Shown here in pieces: positions 12,220-23,133 of a stretch of DNA of 64,000 nt. The position numbers and the translations under genes were made by a program. Position 1 is the stretch's first letter; each line of letters begins with the position of its first letter. Origin of the DNA: Sphaerolaimus hirsutus (Eukaryota > Nematoda > Chromadorea > Monhysterida > Sphaerolaimidae); NCBI GenBank assembly GCA_964036195.1, contig OZ038458.1:25805832-25869831 (forward strand), given 5' to 3'. The notes below the pieces were generated by a model. That model made no database searches and was not told the origin of the DNA. It worked only from the letters and a program-made list of their open reading frames with translations.

Positions 12220-13162
12220 CCCCATACACATTCAGCAAAGGGAATGCAGGGTGGCTCAGGTAAATCAGATAATTTCTGTCAAGTGAAAACAAATACAGAT
12301 AAATGAGATGGTCATGATAGTGTAGATGTTTCACAATACTTCACATTTTGGTTGGACCATTCAAACACAATTTATCCAGTAACTATCACTGAATATTTGG
12401 CAGTGAATCATTCATTCTTAGCAATGATTGGCATTTGGAAAATCAAACATAATTACCAATTGATAATGTGTTTTTACACTTTAGAAAAATATTTCTGCCC
12501 TGTACCTACATTGAATATGTGATTGAGAAAAAAATTTGCATAAAAGTTTGTTGAACGTTTTCACCCATGGTTATGATTTATTATTTGCACACAAACTGAG
12601 CCACCCTGCATTTTGTTTTATTGCAGCGGTGTTGGCTTTGTTCACACTTAGTCTAAAATATTGATTTGCTCAGATTGATTAAATGGCATGCAATCTGGGT
12701 GTATTTTGCAGGGGGAAAATCTGTTTTTTTTTGACACTGTGCACACTAGTTGACTGCTGAAAACTTACAATTTTGTTAACTTATTTATCACCTTTGAAAG
12801 ACACCTTCATTTACCAGAATGAACTGTTCACTACAGTTGATGGAGATTAAAAAACCTTCTGGTAAACTTAGATGCGCTCAGAAACTGATGTATGAGTTTA
12901 CTATATTGTTCGTTTATTGACAGTAAACTAGTGTGTGCTGTCCCTTTAAGGCAAAATAAGATAAGCTGTGTGGTCGATGGATCCAATTCAAACAAGCAGC
13001 CGCAGCTACTTCACAGTGCAATAAGACAACTTAGCGGTAAACACAAAGGGCCGCTGAGTTGCCGCGCCGCTCTATGAACATGCCGCAACAACTGGAACCA
13101 GCGCGACAGCGCTCAAACGCGCGGCAGCTCGACGGCACCTTTCTAAGTGGGTATTTAATTAG

Positions 13163-13412
13163 TATACTCGGCGGACATGATACTCTGCCCTCGCACTCAT
13201 TTATGTCTCACGTTGGAAGCGTGCCAATGATCATGAAGCATGCGATTTTTGTGTAAAAGATGAAGAAAATCATTGTTGTGAATGAGTTAACGTATAGCAG
13301 TATAACAGCGATGACTTTTTTCAACTTTTTTTTATGAAAATCGCATGTGTGAAAAAATCGTTGGCACGCTTCCAGCGGGAACCATGCGTGCAGGGTGTAA
13401 AGTAACTGGAGT
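13163..13412. repeat. Hairpin-forming repeat, copy 2
   Basis: Direct repeat of 11503-11746 with moderate divergence. The inverted pair GGAAGCGTGCCAA and TTGGCACGCTTCC brackets a second pair around GCATGCGATTTTT. Its place inside the hAT-like element suggests tandem or repeated insertion of a smaller MITE. Confidence 0.6.
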
Positions 13413-15553
13413 ATATGTAGGCATGCTCAATTTGACTGTATTTGCCTGCGGCTAGTTCAAAGAGCTGAGAATGAGTTGACACAAAACAAGTTGACATCCA
13501 GTGTGTTGCGCCCTTAAATATGTAATGGTGTAAATGTATTTTGTAAATTTATGTATTTTGTAAATTAGTAAATGTGTGATGTGTATGTAAATAATGTGAA
13601 ATGTGTAAATGTCATGGCGCTTTTTGTGTCCTTATTAACTCCTTATTAATTATTCCATAGTAAAAAATGAACTACTATTCTTGCAGGCTGCCATTCCGTT
13701 TTTCGCAAAAATTTTTCATTCACTTTTTCATTTCATTTCAACTTCATTTTCGATTATACTTGACTTCATTGCCGCATTTTATGATCAGAGCATCAATCAA
13801 ACATTCGCGGCACCCCAAAATTCTTCAAAAATCGTTAACGCGGTTCCCGGCTGCAAACACGCAGCCTTGTTTTCTTAAAGTGTTTGCAACTTGGGAGACA
13901 CGTGCGCCTAAAGCGTCTCCCCCCGGCAAGCGCGCAGGTGGCACATGCGTGGCGCGACTCCCGCCCGGGAACCACGCTCGCTAAAGCGACTCCCCCCCGC
14001 AAACACTTTAGTGCGCAGACCTTAAAGCGCTTGTGATTTCGGCGGGAGCGCTGCTATAAACGCGCTGGAAACACTACGCGTTTCCGGCGCGGACAGCCTG
14101 ATGCTATCATATAGTCTAGACAACGAGGATTCATATATCGAGAGAATTATTTCAATATCTCTTTCCAATAAAAAGTTATAGCACTTCAAACTTCCGCCTC
14201 CCATCCTCATAAAAAACCACATGAAGAACTTGGCGTGCAACTTCAAAACACCATTTCTGGACCATTTCTTTGCCGATTTTCAGCAATGAACACTTAAAAA
14301 AATCTGAATCACCTGAAGATTTCATTTTTATGCTCAGATTATTTATTTGCATTTTCATAATAATAATTTCATACAAGAGTTCACATTATTTTGTTGTATG
14401 GGAAAGCTAGTGAAGTATACATATGATCTTAGCATAAAAATGAAATCTTCAGGTTATTTTGATCATTTTAAGTGTTCATTGGCCCCACACAAGCTGGTTT
14501 TCAAGGTTCCCTCTGTGAAAACCCATTATTTTGTTTTCAAATTCATTTAAACAGTCTGTGTAATGAGCCAAATGGCCGCCATCGTTGTTTTTTAATATTT
14601 TTCCTCTGGAAGAACACATATTTGAAAACTCTGGTAAAATGCCGCAGACAAAATATTTTTTTGTCAAATAAGTACAAATTTGTAGGACAAGCTGTAAGCG
14701 ACATGTGATGCAGAAAATTATGCTTGATTTTTGGGACTGTATTGTATATTTTTAGCGCTGTCATACATATTTTTAAAAATTAATTTGTTTTATAACTATA
14801 AATATTTTTAAAAATTTGGTTTTACATTGTATATGATATCCGTCTCAGATATATGTAGAGTTTTTTTTTCTCTTCCATTTGATACCATGTTTTGCGATAG
14901 AAGTTCAAAGATGATGGAGAAATTGTTGTGATGCTCAAAACATTAAATAATTTTTTTTAAATTACATCCCTGTATCTGTAATTATCACATTATCACAGTA
15001 AAAAGCCCTTATTTTTTCACACCAAACAAAAAAAAACAACTGAATTCAATAACATTTCTGCAAAACAAGTAATGATATTTTTATACAATCCACTTTATAA
15101 GTTTTTTTAAAATCACAAGTGCAATTAAAACAGCTGATTTTGTATGTAAATGAATGCCAAAAAATGAACAACAAGTGAACACTGACTGTGACGATGTCAC
15201 ATTCAATACACTAGCACAAGAAATAAAAACCATTTTATTGTATTGTTTTCAAACATGTTTTCATTTCATACTAAAATGTGTCACAAAATGTAACATAAAT
15301 GTGAACTTAAAATCTGAAAAATCTAAAGTTATCCGGATTTATCCATGGAAGTCTACCATGAGCAGATCTAAACCAGTCTTTGAGTTTCTCTCTCATTCCC
15401 CGGCATCTCGCATCTCATTCCTGTGATTTGCGTTTGAAATTTCATCTAGCCCATTGTACGCCGAGCGCCCAATCTAACTGTGTGTAATAATAACATTCAG
15501 AAATATTAATAAATAAATGAAATCAAAACCTATATATATATATATTTTCTCAC

Positions 15554-15710
15554 CGTTCGGTCGCGTAGACTTTCTTCTTCAACAGTGCGCGTAGGTGGCA
15601 TTTCATTTCCTTCCTCGTCAAAGTGGTCCGATACATTTGTGCTGTGCAATTCTTTGATAAAATCACCAGTTTGCTGACCCTGTGTGTGTGGTTCCATATG
15701 CAGTTGTCGC
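15554..15710 (-). CDS. Candidate isolated internal exon, function unknown
   Basis: On the minus strand this open stretch lies between a good acceptor (TATGTTTCAG, next to 15710) and a good donor (CGAACG|GTGAGA, ending at 15554). It is open in one frame for about 52 residues, rich in Glu, Asp, His and Thr, and reads through STNVSDHFDEEGNEMPP. It does not look like the low-complexity repeats around it. I recognise no family. The interior of a foldback element is an odd place for a host exon, so it may be a captured fragment. No partner exon was found nearby. Confidence 0.35.
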
Positions 15711-15844
15711 CTGAAACATAGCCACAGAGACATAATTTTGAAAAAAATTTATTTTATTTTATATAAATCCCAAGTTTTCTACAACCCTATCATTAGATGC
15801 AGCAAAATATACTGCATCTACAGTGTCAATTTCACATGAATCCA

Positions 15845-16350
15845 TTCATACAGTGGTTTTTAAAGGATTTTGGAGTAAGTTGGCAAAATTTTGAAAACTG
15901 GTGATGCTGGGCGACAATTTTGCTACTTTTGGTGTGTAAGGTGATGCGTTTTCACATATGTTCCACAGATATTGAAAACTGGCGTGTACAGCGACGTACA
16001 GCGACGTCACCATACGTCGCTGTACATCACCCTCCATGTTCACTTTTCAAAAATGTTTATTACATTTGAAAACTAGAATGTACATTTTTGAAAACTACAT
16101 TATTCAATTTTAAGTTTTCAAAATTGTCTTCAGAGTATTATGTTGGCGACGTGTTGCGTTACAGAGGCGACGCGTCACCCTACAGTTTTCAAAAATGTTC
16201 TGCAAATGTGAACTTTGAATGGCAAATGTGACTCGCCAAAACCAATATTCACATATGCTGTCACTTATTGCAAAATAAAAGTGCAAATTGCACACTTTTG
16301 AATTCCGTACAGCGACGCGTCGCCTAGGAGAGTTTTCAAAAAGGAACATT
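15845..16350. repeat. GCGACG and TTTTGAAAAC word array
   Basis: TACAGCGACG and CGTCGCTGTA words alternate with TTTTGAAAACT and its complement on both sides. It resembles the other word-filled elements, but no termini or target duplication were found. Confidence 0.45.
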
Positions 16351-17095
16351 GAAAACCAGCTTGTGTGGCCACATTGGTGAAATTCGGCTGATGAATGGTC
16401 GAGATATGGAGTTTTGAAGTTGCACGCCATGTTCATCATAAGGTTTTTTATGTGGATGGGAGGCGGAAGTTTGAAGTGCTATAACTTTTTATTGGAAACA
16501 GATATTGAAATAATTTTTTGATATATTATTCCTCGTTGTCTAAACTATATGATAGCATGTTCAGAAAATTGATTATCTCTCGTTGAAAAGCCGGGTCAAA
16601 TAGGTATAAGGGATTCTTACATCACTGAGCCGACTTCACAAATGGAATCTAAATACAGGTTGTACCGATTATTTTAAATGTTGAACTGTCCAAATCAGTC
16701 CAGAAATAGCCAAGTTATTTAACTAAAATCGATCGGCCTGATTGGCCACGCAAAATGACCATGTTTTAAGACCCCATTATCTCGGGACTGGGAGATTATT
16801 CGGGGAAATAAACATTTGTGGTCGCGGCCCCGACCCCAAACCCCAACATACTCAAAGTGCATCAGAAATGGCCAATGTGCGGCAGAATGGGACGACGCCA
16901 AACACTCGTGGACACCCCGCCCCCCCCCCTAAAATGCCACCCCTGATTTATTCTATGGCTAGGGGGCTTATATAGGTATAAAAAGATAGCCCAGACATTT
17001 ATCTATCAACGTATGAATAAACAGCCCTCTAGCTCTAATGTGCCTCAGTTGACAGCTGCAAAATAAAATTTTCACTGAAAAAGTTCATTCATCAG

Positions 17096-17193
17096 GACAA
17101 AACGAAAAAAATTCCCTACCTGGGAATGGTTGTTGATGGCCATAGCAGTTCAGCCAGACATGCCACATTCAAGTGGAGGCAGTTTCTGAAAAG
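17096..17193 (+). CDS. Candidate isolated exon, function unknown
   Basis: A 98-base open stretch follows CATTCATCAG and ends at AAAAG|GTAGGT, a strong donor. One frame reads through KIPYLGMVVDGHSSSARH, which looks like ordinary protein sequence and not low complexity. I do not recognise it, and no second exon could be attached, so it may be chance or a decayed gene fragment. Confidence 0.25.
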
Positions 17194-17579
17194 GTAGGTG
17201 TAGATGACAAATTTGTTGAAGGAGATACATATTTACAGGGTGGCCCACGTCAGGTGCACTGCTTTAATCAGCTCCCAAAACGTCAATTTTGAATGAAAAG
17301 TGCTTAAATTCGGTTTGGCATCAGATAAATGTACCCAATTTGTTGTGTTAATGTTAAGTGCATGATGTATACCAAAGTAAAAATTGAAAAAAAATAACTG
17401 ACTTTTACATGTTTTTTTGTGTAACAGATCGATAAAATCAATAATTATGGCTGATGAGCAGAAAGTGCCAGGGTGAAGCTGAGCTCCATCAGCTAGCCTT
17501 GGCGGTGGTAGGATTGAGAGGGGCAGAACCCAGCAATGGGTATGGCCCCACATCTCATGTACACAAATAATAATAATAA

Positions 17580-17793
17580 TTGTGTATAAAAATAATCACT
17601 TTTACGTTTGCTGTGAAAAAATCCTCCATTTTTACGTTTTCTCTGAAAAAAAACTATTTTACTCATGTTTTACGCAGTGTAAAAGTATTTTAAACATACT
17701 TTACGTTTTCTGTATTCAGAGGTGAGTAAAACAAAAATACTTTACGTTTACGTTTACTGTTTAGAAAGTACAGTACTTCTAACAACTCTGATA
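17580..17793. repeat. Truncated CAGAGTTG-family element
   Basis: Repeats of TTTTACGTTT and ACTCATG type lead to the right terminus AACAACTCTG near 17790. No left end or octamer duplication is visible. Confidence 0.45.
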
Positions 17794-18755
17794 TGCCATT
17801 CTAGAGCGCCATTCCATTTTTCATCAGCTTTTTTACCTGCCGTTCTATTGGAGGTGCCATTCTATTTTCACTTTTTCACCATTTGTTCACATATTTCTAA
17901 TATCAACATAGCTTTTTTGCTTAATGAAGCTTGAGCAATATTTGAATTTCAGACCATCAGTTTGAAGTTCTATATCTACCTTTTTGAATGCTTTGAACGT
18001 TTTTGCCATCAATTTTTTATTCATTTTTGTGCTTTGGCGCGATCCCAACATAATTTATATCTGCTGTTCTTTCGGCAGTGCCGTTTAGTGATGTAAAAGC
18101 GCCATGGCGCTGGCGCCTGGCGCTAGCGCCAAAGCAAAAAGCGCCATGGCGCTTTTGGCGCTTGGCGCCTTTTTGCTGTGGCGCCATTGGCGCTTGGCGC
18201 TGTGCTACGGAAAAGCGCCATGGCGCTTTTGGCGCTTGGCGCTATGATGCCGTGGCGCCATTGGCGCTTGGCGCTGGCATTTTAAAAAGCGCCAAAAACG
18301 CGCCAAGGAGTTCAAAAAATATATTATTATTTTATGTTAAAAGACCTTGTGTGCAAAATTTTCACAAGTAAATGTGTTACTGCACATGTATTCCAGGAAG
18401 AACAAACCCTACACTTGCTTATTTTGCAAGGATATTCAAAAACATTCCCCAAAAATGGGCCTAATGGTTCCCATCCCAATTCAAATCTTGCTCACGAGCC
18501 GACGAGTGACGATCAAATGCATAGTATTGCATTGTGTTGAAAATTAAGTTTTGTTGTTGTTGAATAAAAAGATAAATACAATGGTAAAATGTCTGAATGC
18601 TTCAAACTGTAGAGGACCCAAAGTAAATAGATATCCAACAGATGTCTGTAAGAATCACATGGTGCACTCCCATGCACCTCCAGACAGAAAAACCTGTTTC
18701 GACCCTTTCGAACAGACAGGGGATGATTTTGGGGCGGGGGCCAGGGTCTCATCAG

Positions 18756-19934
18756 TAACGGTGGCAAACAGTCAAAAAAAAAGTATTTAAATTTTTAAGT
18801 GTTTTTTCTGAAATGAATTTTTGAATTTTCGAATTTTTCTTCAAAATAATTTTCGAATTTCAAATTTTATTTTCGAATTTCAAATATTCAAATCTTTTTT
18901 GGCAATTTTCGAATTTTTTTGGCTAGTTTTCGAATTTTTTCAAATAATTTTCGAATCTTTTTGGAAAAATATTGAATCTGAAGCTTTAAACACAGAATTT
19001 GGACTGTCTTCATGTTCTGCTCAGTTGTTATAACCTTATTTTTACCATAAATTAGCATTAAAAATGGTGGAAGGAGTTATGCAGACCAGTGTGCTGCTTC
19101 TCCATTTAATTCACACATTGATACATTTAATTCACCAACAGAGTGAAGGCAATAAAAACAACGATTTAAAAATTGGCGTCAAATAAAATATCAGCATAAA
19201 ATACAAAATTGGCATCAAATACTGTATTATATTTTCAGAGGGGGGGGGGGGGGTTAAACGAGGGTCGGTATTTCGAGGGGTGTGTATAATTTTGCCAGAA
19301 ATTTTTCGAAATCCCAGTATAAATTGTTGTTTGTAGTCAAGAATCACAGATGTCAAAAAATGCTACAAAAATACCTAGTCTTTTTTAAGACTCTATATAC
19401 TTATATAAGTTTGTAGATGGTACAAACCCTGTTCTACACAACACACTCATTGTTTTTAATGTGTGTTCTGTGTTTCCCAGATCACAAATACTGCTTTACA
19501 TTCTCTATACACCAAATTGGGGGGGGGGTATTTCGAGGGGGGTTAATAAATTAATAGCGTAAATTTTGAGGGGGTATTTCGAGGGGGGATATTTCGAGGA
19601 AATACAGTATAAAAACGGATATGTCAAAGTCCGCCTCTTCTGCCGTGGATGACATTTCAACGTTTTTTTTGTTGTTACGTTTCGCTTTTCCATACGCGCC
19701 GCGTATCAATTGTCGATTTATTGATTACGTTGAACATAACGGTGTGTTTTGTTGCCTTGAATTTCCTGAAAAATTCAAAAACTATTTTTGAATTTTCGAA
19801 TTTTTGAATTTTTTGAAAAATAAATCGATTTTTAATTTTTTTTTCTAGGGGTGAAATAAAAATTCGAAAATTCTGAAAAAATTCGAAAATTCGAAAATGT
19901 TTTCAAATTTTCGAATCTTTTTTTGCCATCGTTA
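18756..19934. mobile_element. hAT-like MITE, TAACGATGGC family, inverted copy of 7629-8788
   Basis: The termini are TAACGGTGGC and GCCATCGTTA, with the exact duplication CTCATCAG (18748-18755, 19935-19942). TTCGAA arrays lie at both ends. The interior matches 7629-8788 on the opposite strand, including the nested poly-G element and the phrase ATGCCAATATTTTATTT. Confidence 0.8.
19222..19607. mobile_element. TA-flanked poly-G MITE, innermost of a three-level nest
   Basis: CTGTATTATATTTTCAGAGG on the left and TTTCGAGGAAATACAG on the right are adjacent to TA. It corresponds to the nested copy at 7961-8315. Confidence 0.55.
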
Positions 19935-20383
19935 CTCATCAGTGCTCAGCACCCTTAGCCTACATAACCTACTTAACCTACTACAAAACCTAACCGACAG
20001 GACCTAACCAATACCTGCATTAGCATGGCTGCCTTTTAGGCAGCAAAAATTTTTGGCGCTGGCGCTATTGGCGCTTGGCGCCAACATCCTCTGGCGCCAT
20101 TGGCGCTTGGCGCCGTGTTCTAGAAAAGCGCCATGGCGCTTTTGGCGCTTGGCGCTATTTCGCTTTGGCGCCATTGGCGCTTGGCGCTCACATGCCAAAA
20201 GCGCCATGGCGCTTTTGGCGCTTGGCGCCAAAAGTCTGGCGCTTTTTACATCACTAGTGCCGTTCAATTTGAGGGTACCGTTCTATTGTATTCGTGAGCG
20301 CAAAAGTGTGCCAAAACCTGCTGTTCTATATGAGGTGCCGTTCTATTAGAAGAAATATGGTAATCATACTAAAAAACATAAGT

Positions 20384-20790
20384 GACGATGGCAAACCCTC
20401 TGGAAAAAGTGTATAATTTTGAAGTGTTTTTTTTTCCTAAAATGACGTCAAATTTCCATTTTTTAAATACCTATAGTATTTGGATTTTAAAATTTAGTTT
20501 CTGAATTGTTCTGGAAAACAAAATCTACTGCAAAGTGCATTTTTCTATGGTGAAATAAACATTCAAAGGATTTGAAAATTCAATAATGTTTTGGAAGTTT
20601 TGAATTTTCATAAAAACATTGAAAAAATTTACCTTTCTGTATTCCATTTTCCATCAAGTGAAATTTTTTCACCTTTCTGTATTCCATTTTCCAGCAGAAA
20701 ATAATTTTTTACCTATCCATTTTGCATTTTTGTCAAGTGAAAATTTTGTACATTGCAATTTTCCATAAAATTTGTTTTGACACCCTAGTT
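20384..20790. repeat. Divergent one-ended GACGATGGC repeat
   Basis: It begins GACGATGGCAAACCCTCTGG, like the right end of the TAACGATGGC family. It then runs into AT-rich sequence with two copies of ACCTTTCTGTATTCCATTTT. No opposite terminus. Confidence 0.4.
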
Positions 20791-21744
20791 TTGAGCATCA
20801 CCATCTCCACATAAACCGCCCGGGTGTTATACAAGTTGAAGGCACTTTTCAGCAATCTTTTTTAGAACTTGTATAACACATGGATGTTAGGTCGATGGGG
20901 GTACTTACTTGGAAACTTTACTATTGAGCAAAATATTGAGTAAAAAATGCTGTTTTCCCTATGATGTCCCTACATGTTTATGTACATATTTTGCCACATA
21001 GCATAGCACCCCAACGGTGATATAAAGCTGTTTAACACCCTGGGTGTTGTGCACGGGGGGGGGTTGTTTACACGGAGAAATACGATAGTTTTGACAACAA
21101 AATTCGTATAATCATAAGCAACACTCACTCAGTCAGAATGGTAGTGATGATTTCCCTAAGTCCTCAAATAAGCCCCCTGTGAATAACACCACCCTTAAAA
21201 ACTCCCCCCTGTTGGCTGGGTGAGTAAAAAATAACTCCCCCTTGAATAACTCACCCTCTGTGGGTGGAAAAAATGCACAAAGATGTAAATTCACAACGCT
21301 TCATGATGGATCACACAAATCCATTTTTTGCTGTGAGTGGTATCTAAATCACTTATGCTGATTTGACCACTATTGTTTCCAACATTGAAATATTCTTTGA
21401 ATGTTCTATTTATCATATGCTTTAGACAGACAGTATTCATATGCCCAAAAAGTATTTCAATATCTCTTTCCAATCAAAAGTTATAGCACTTCAAACTTCC
21501 ATCTTCTTTCTATACAAAATATGTGCACATTACACAGTGACTGTCGGGCCAAGTTTTCTCCTCAATAGAGCAGAGCAAAAATCTCAAATTTACACACCAA
21601 ATAGCCCAACTGACTAGTCTGCCTGGCTCCATTTCTGAGTGGCTGCAAAACAGGGGTTGAAATAAATACATGGAACATTGCCACATATACATAACCATCT
21701 GCTCTTGATTACAGGTACTTTTCCCCCGTGGACAACTTGCCCCC

Positions 21745-21832
21745 GGAGTGTGTTGCATTAGCGTTTTGTTGTGTTGCATTACCGTTTTGTCGTGTTCCAT
21801 TAGCGTTATGTCCGCACGGACATAACGCTAAT
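21745..21832. repeat. Short tandem repeats ending in a perfect 16-bp hairpin
   Basis: Three imperfect units of GTGTTGCATTAGCGTTTTGT are followed by a hairpin with arms at 21799-21814 and 21817-21832 (ATTAGCGTTATGTCCG and its exact complement, two-base loop). Confidence 0.6.
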
Positions 21833-22046
21833 AAATCACACCATGGGGGGAAGAAGTCCATGGGGGGAAACGTGAAGTTAACCTCTGCTCTTCATGCTTA
21901 GCATTCCATGCTGCACACAGAGCTCAGCAATAGGTATGCAGTCACCATATTGACAATATTGTTTAGAAATAAACACAGGAATTGGATACAGACTTGAAAA
22001 TAAGATTCCAGGCAGCTACTCCCCAATACAAGAAAAGTCCCAACTA

Positions 22047-22469
22047 CCGTATTACCTCGAATTAACCCCCCCTCGAATTAACCCCCCCCTCGAAATACCC
22101 CCCCTAAAATTCGGCTGAGGAAACAATAAACCCCCCCCTCGAAATACCCCCCCTAAAATTGAACGTAAAGAGAACGTACATAACAAATACCGCAGTTTGT
22201 GATCTGTACAATGCAGAACACACGTTAAAACTGAAGATTGAGTGACGTTGGGGACGGGTTTATGTGTATATACAGTTATTTATGCCTATAAACACGTATA
22301 CATCTATGTAATTGTTTGATTTCTCTACGTCCGAGTATGGGGAATTTCCGAAAATTTCTGGCGAAATAATAGACCCCCCCCTCGAATAAACCCCCCCCTC
22401 GAATTATCCCCCCCTCAAATTTTGCTGGCGAAATAATAAACCCCCTGGGGGTATTTCGAGGTAATACGG
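22047..22469. mobile_element. TA-flanked poly-C/G MITE, complete
   Basis: CCGTATTACCTCGAATTAAC at the left and TATTTCGAGGTAATACGG at the right are both next to TA (22045-22046, 22470-22471). Runs of C with CTCGAAATA spacers fill both ends. It is the most regular copy, suited to define the family consensus. Confidence 0.7.
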
Positions 22470-22471
22470 TA

Positions 22472-23133
22472 TTCTGAAACACAAACAAACTGAGTGAAGT
22501 TTGTTACTGCACTAAAAATAAATGCACATGTGAACTTAATGGGTGGTCATCCTCCCTAGGGTAGTGTGTCAAAAGATTTTTTATGGGAAACAGAAATGGT
22601 AAAATTTTTCAGCTGCCAGAAAATGTAAAGGGTAAAAATTTGCCTCCAGAAAATGGAAAGTTGACACCCTAGTCATCCCAGGCACACATAGCCAACTACC
22701 CACAGTACCCACTAATGGTATCCAAACATTGTGTACATTCAACATTTTGAAATTTTGGCAATGTCTATCCTGCAACATGCACAGTCCCAACTATTCTGCA
22801 TGATAGTGTACACTACCGTTCATAAAAGTGCGGAATCTAGTAGCACGCCTTGTTCTGGTTCTGTTCCAACGCAGTGGACCATGGATTCTAAATAAATAGT
22901 CATTCGTTTGATGCATACGAGTGTTCATAACATACGTGCAAAATATTATTTCTCAATCTTGCTCATAAGCCCATCTAGAACAAAAGATATGTACACACCC
23001 CATTTCGTTCCTGTTTCATAAAAGTCCGGAAATTGAAACTGAAGCTATTATAAACTTAAGAATGCCCCCCAAAAAGCTAATGGTTAGATAGAGGGAGTGA
23101 ACGACAACACAAAATGCCAGAAAACATTCTCAT
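22472..23133. other. Unassigned spacer with a CATAAAAGTSCGGA inverted pair
   Basis: TTCATAAAAGTGCGGAATC near 22830 and TTCATAAAAGTCCGGAAAT near 23020 recur as direct copies, reminiscent of transposon termini. No coding sequence is visible. Confidence 0.3.

Larger units (their letters stand above)
10083..14100. mobile_element. hAT-like non-autonomous transposon, CAGGCTGGCC family, copy 1
   Basis: The left end is CAGGCTGGCCGCGACGG and the right end, read inward, is CAGGCTGTCCGCGCCGG. The exact 8-base duplication ATGCTATC flanks it (10075-10082 and 14101-14108). GC-rich arrays of AAAGCG, CGCTTTAA and AAACGCG fill about 270 bp at each end, as expected of transposase-binding subterminal repeats. 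The interior is repeats, including a TAGTGATG element at 11890-12219; no transposase is visible. Confidence 0.8.
9676..16968. mobile_element. Large foldback element with about 570-bp inverted repeats, split by a hAT-like insertion
   Basis: 9676-10082 continues after the insertion at 14101-14275. Together these match, in inverted orientation, 16390-16968. The matched pieces include a GCTAGGGG-type outer end, the phrase CCCAGTCCCGAGATAA against TTATCTCGGGACTGGG, and AAAGTTATAGCACTTCAAAC against GTTTGAAGTGCTATAACTTT. Without the insertion at 10083-14100 the element would be about 3.3 kb. The interior (14280-16390) has no transposase frame. A further copy of the inner repeat lies at 21412-21510. 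Confidence 0.5.
18086..20256. mobile_element. hAT-like TAGTGATG element carrying two further nested elements
   Basis: The left end is TAGTGATGTAAAAGCGCC and the right end GCGCTTTTTACATCACTA. The 8-base duplication GTGCCGTT is exact (18078-18085, 20257-20264). GGCGCTTGGCGCC arrays occupy 18100-18300 and 20045-20245. Between them sit unique sequence and a complete TAACGATGGC element (18756-19934), which itself holds a poly-G element (19222-19607). The insertion order can be read directly. Confidence 0.8.

Noticed and set aside
11914-12306. Overlapping open frames on both strands with Ala/Trp/Arg-rich products
   Set aside because: They are translations of the GGCGCTTGGCGCC array of a MITE; all frames stay open because the word lacks stop codons.
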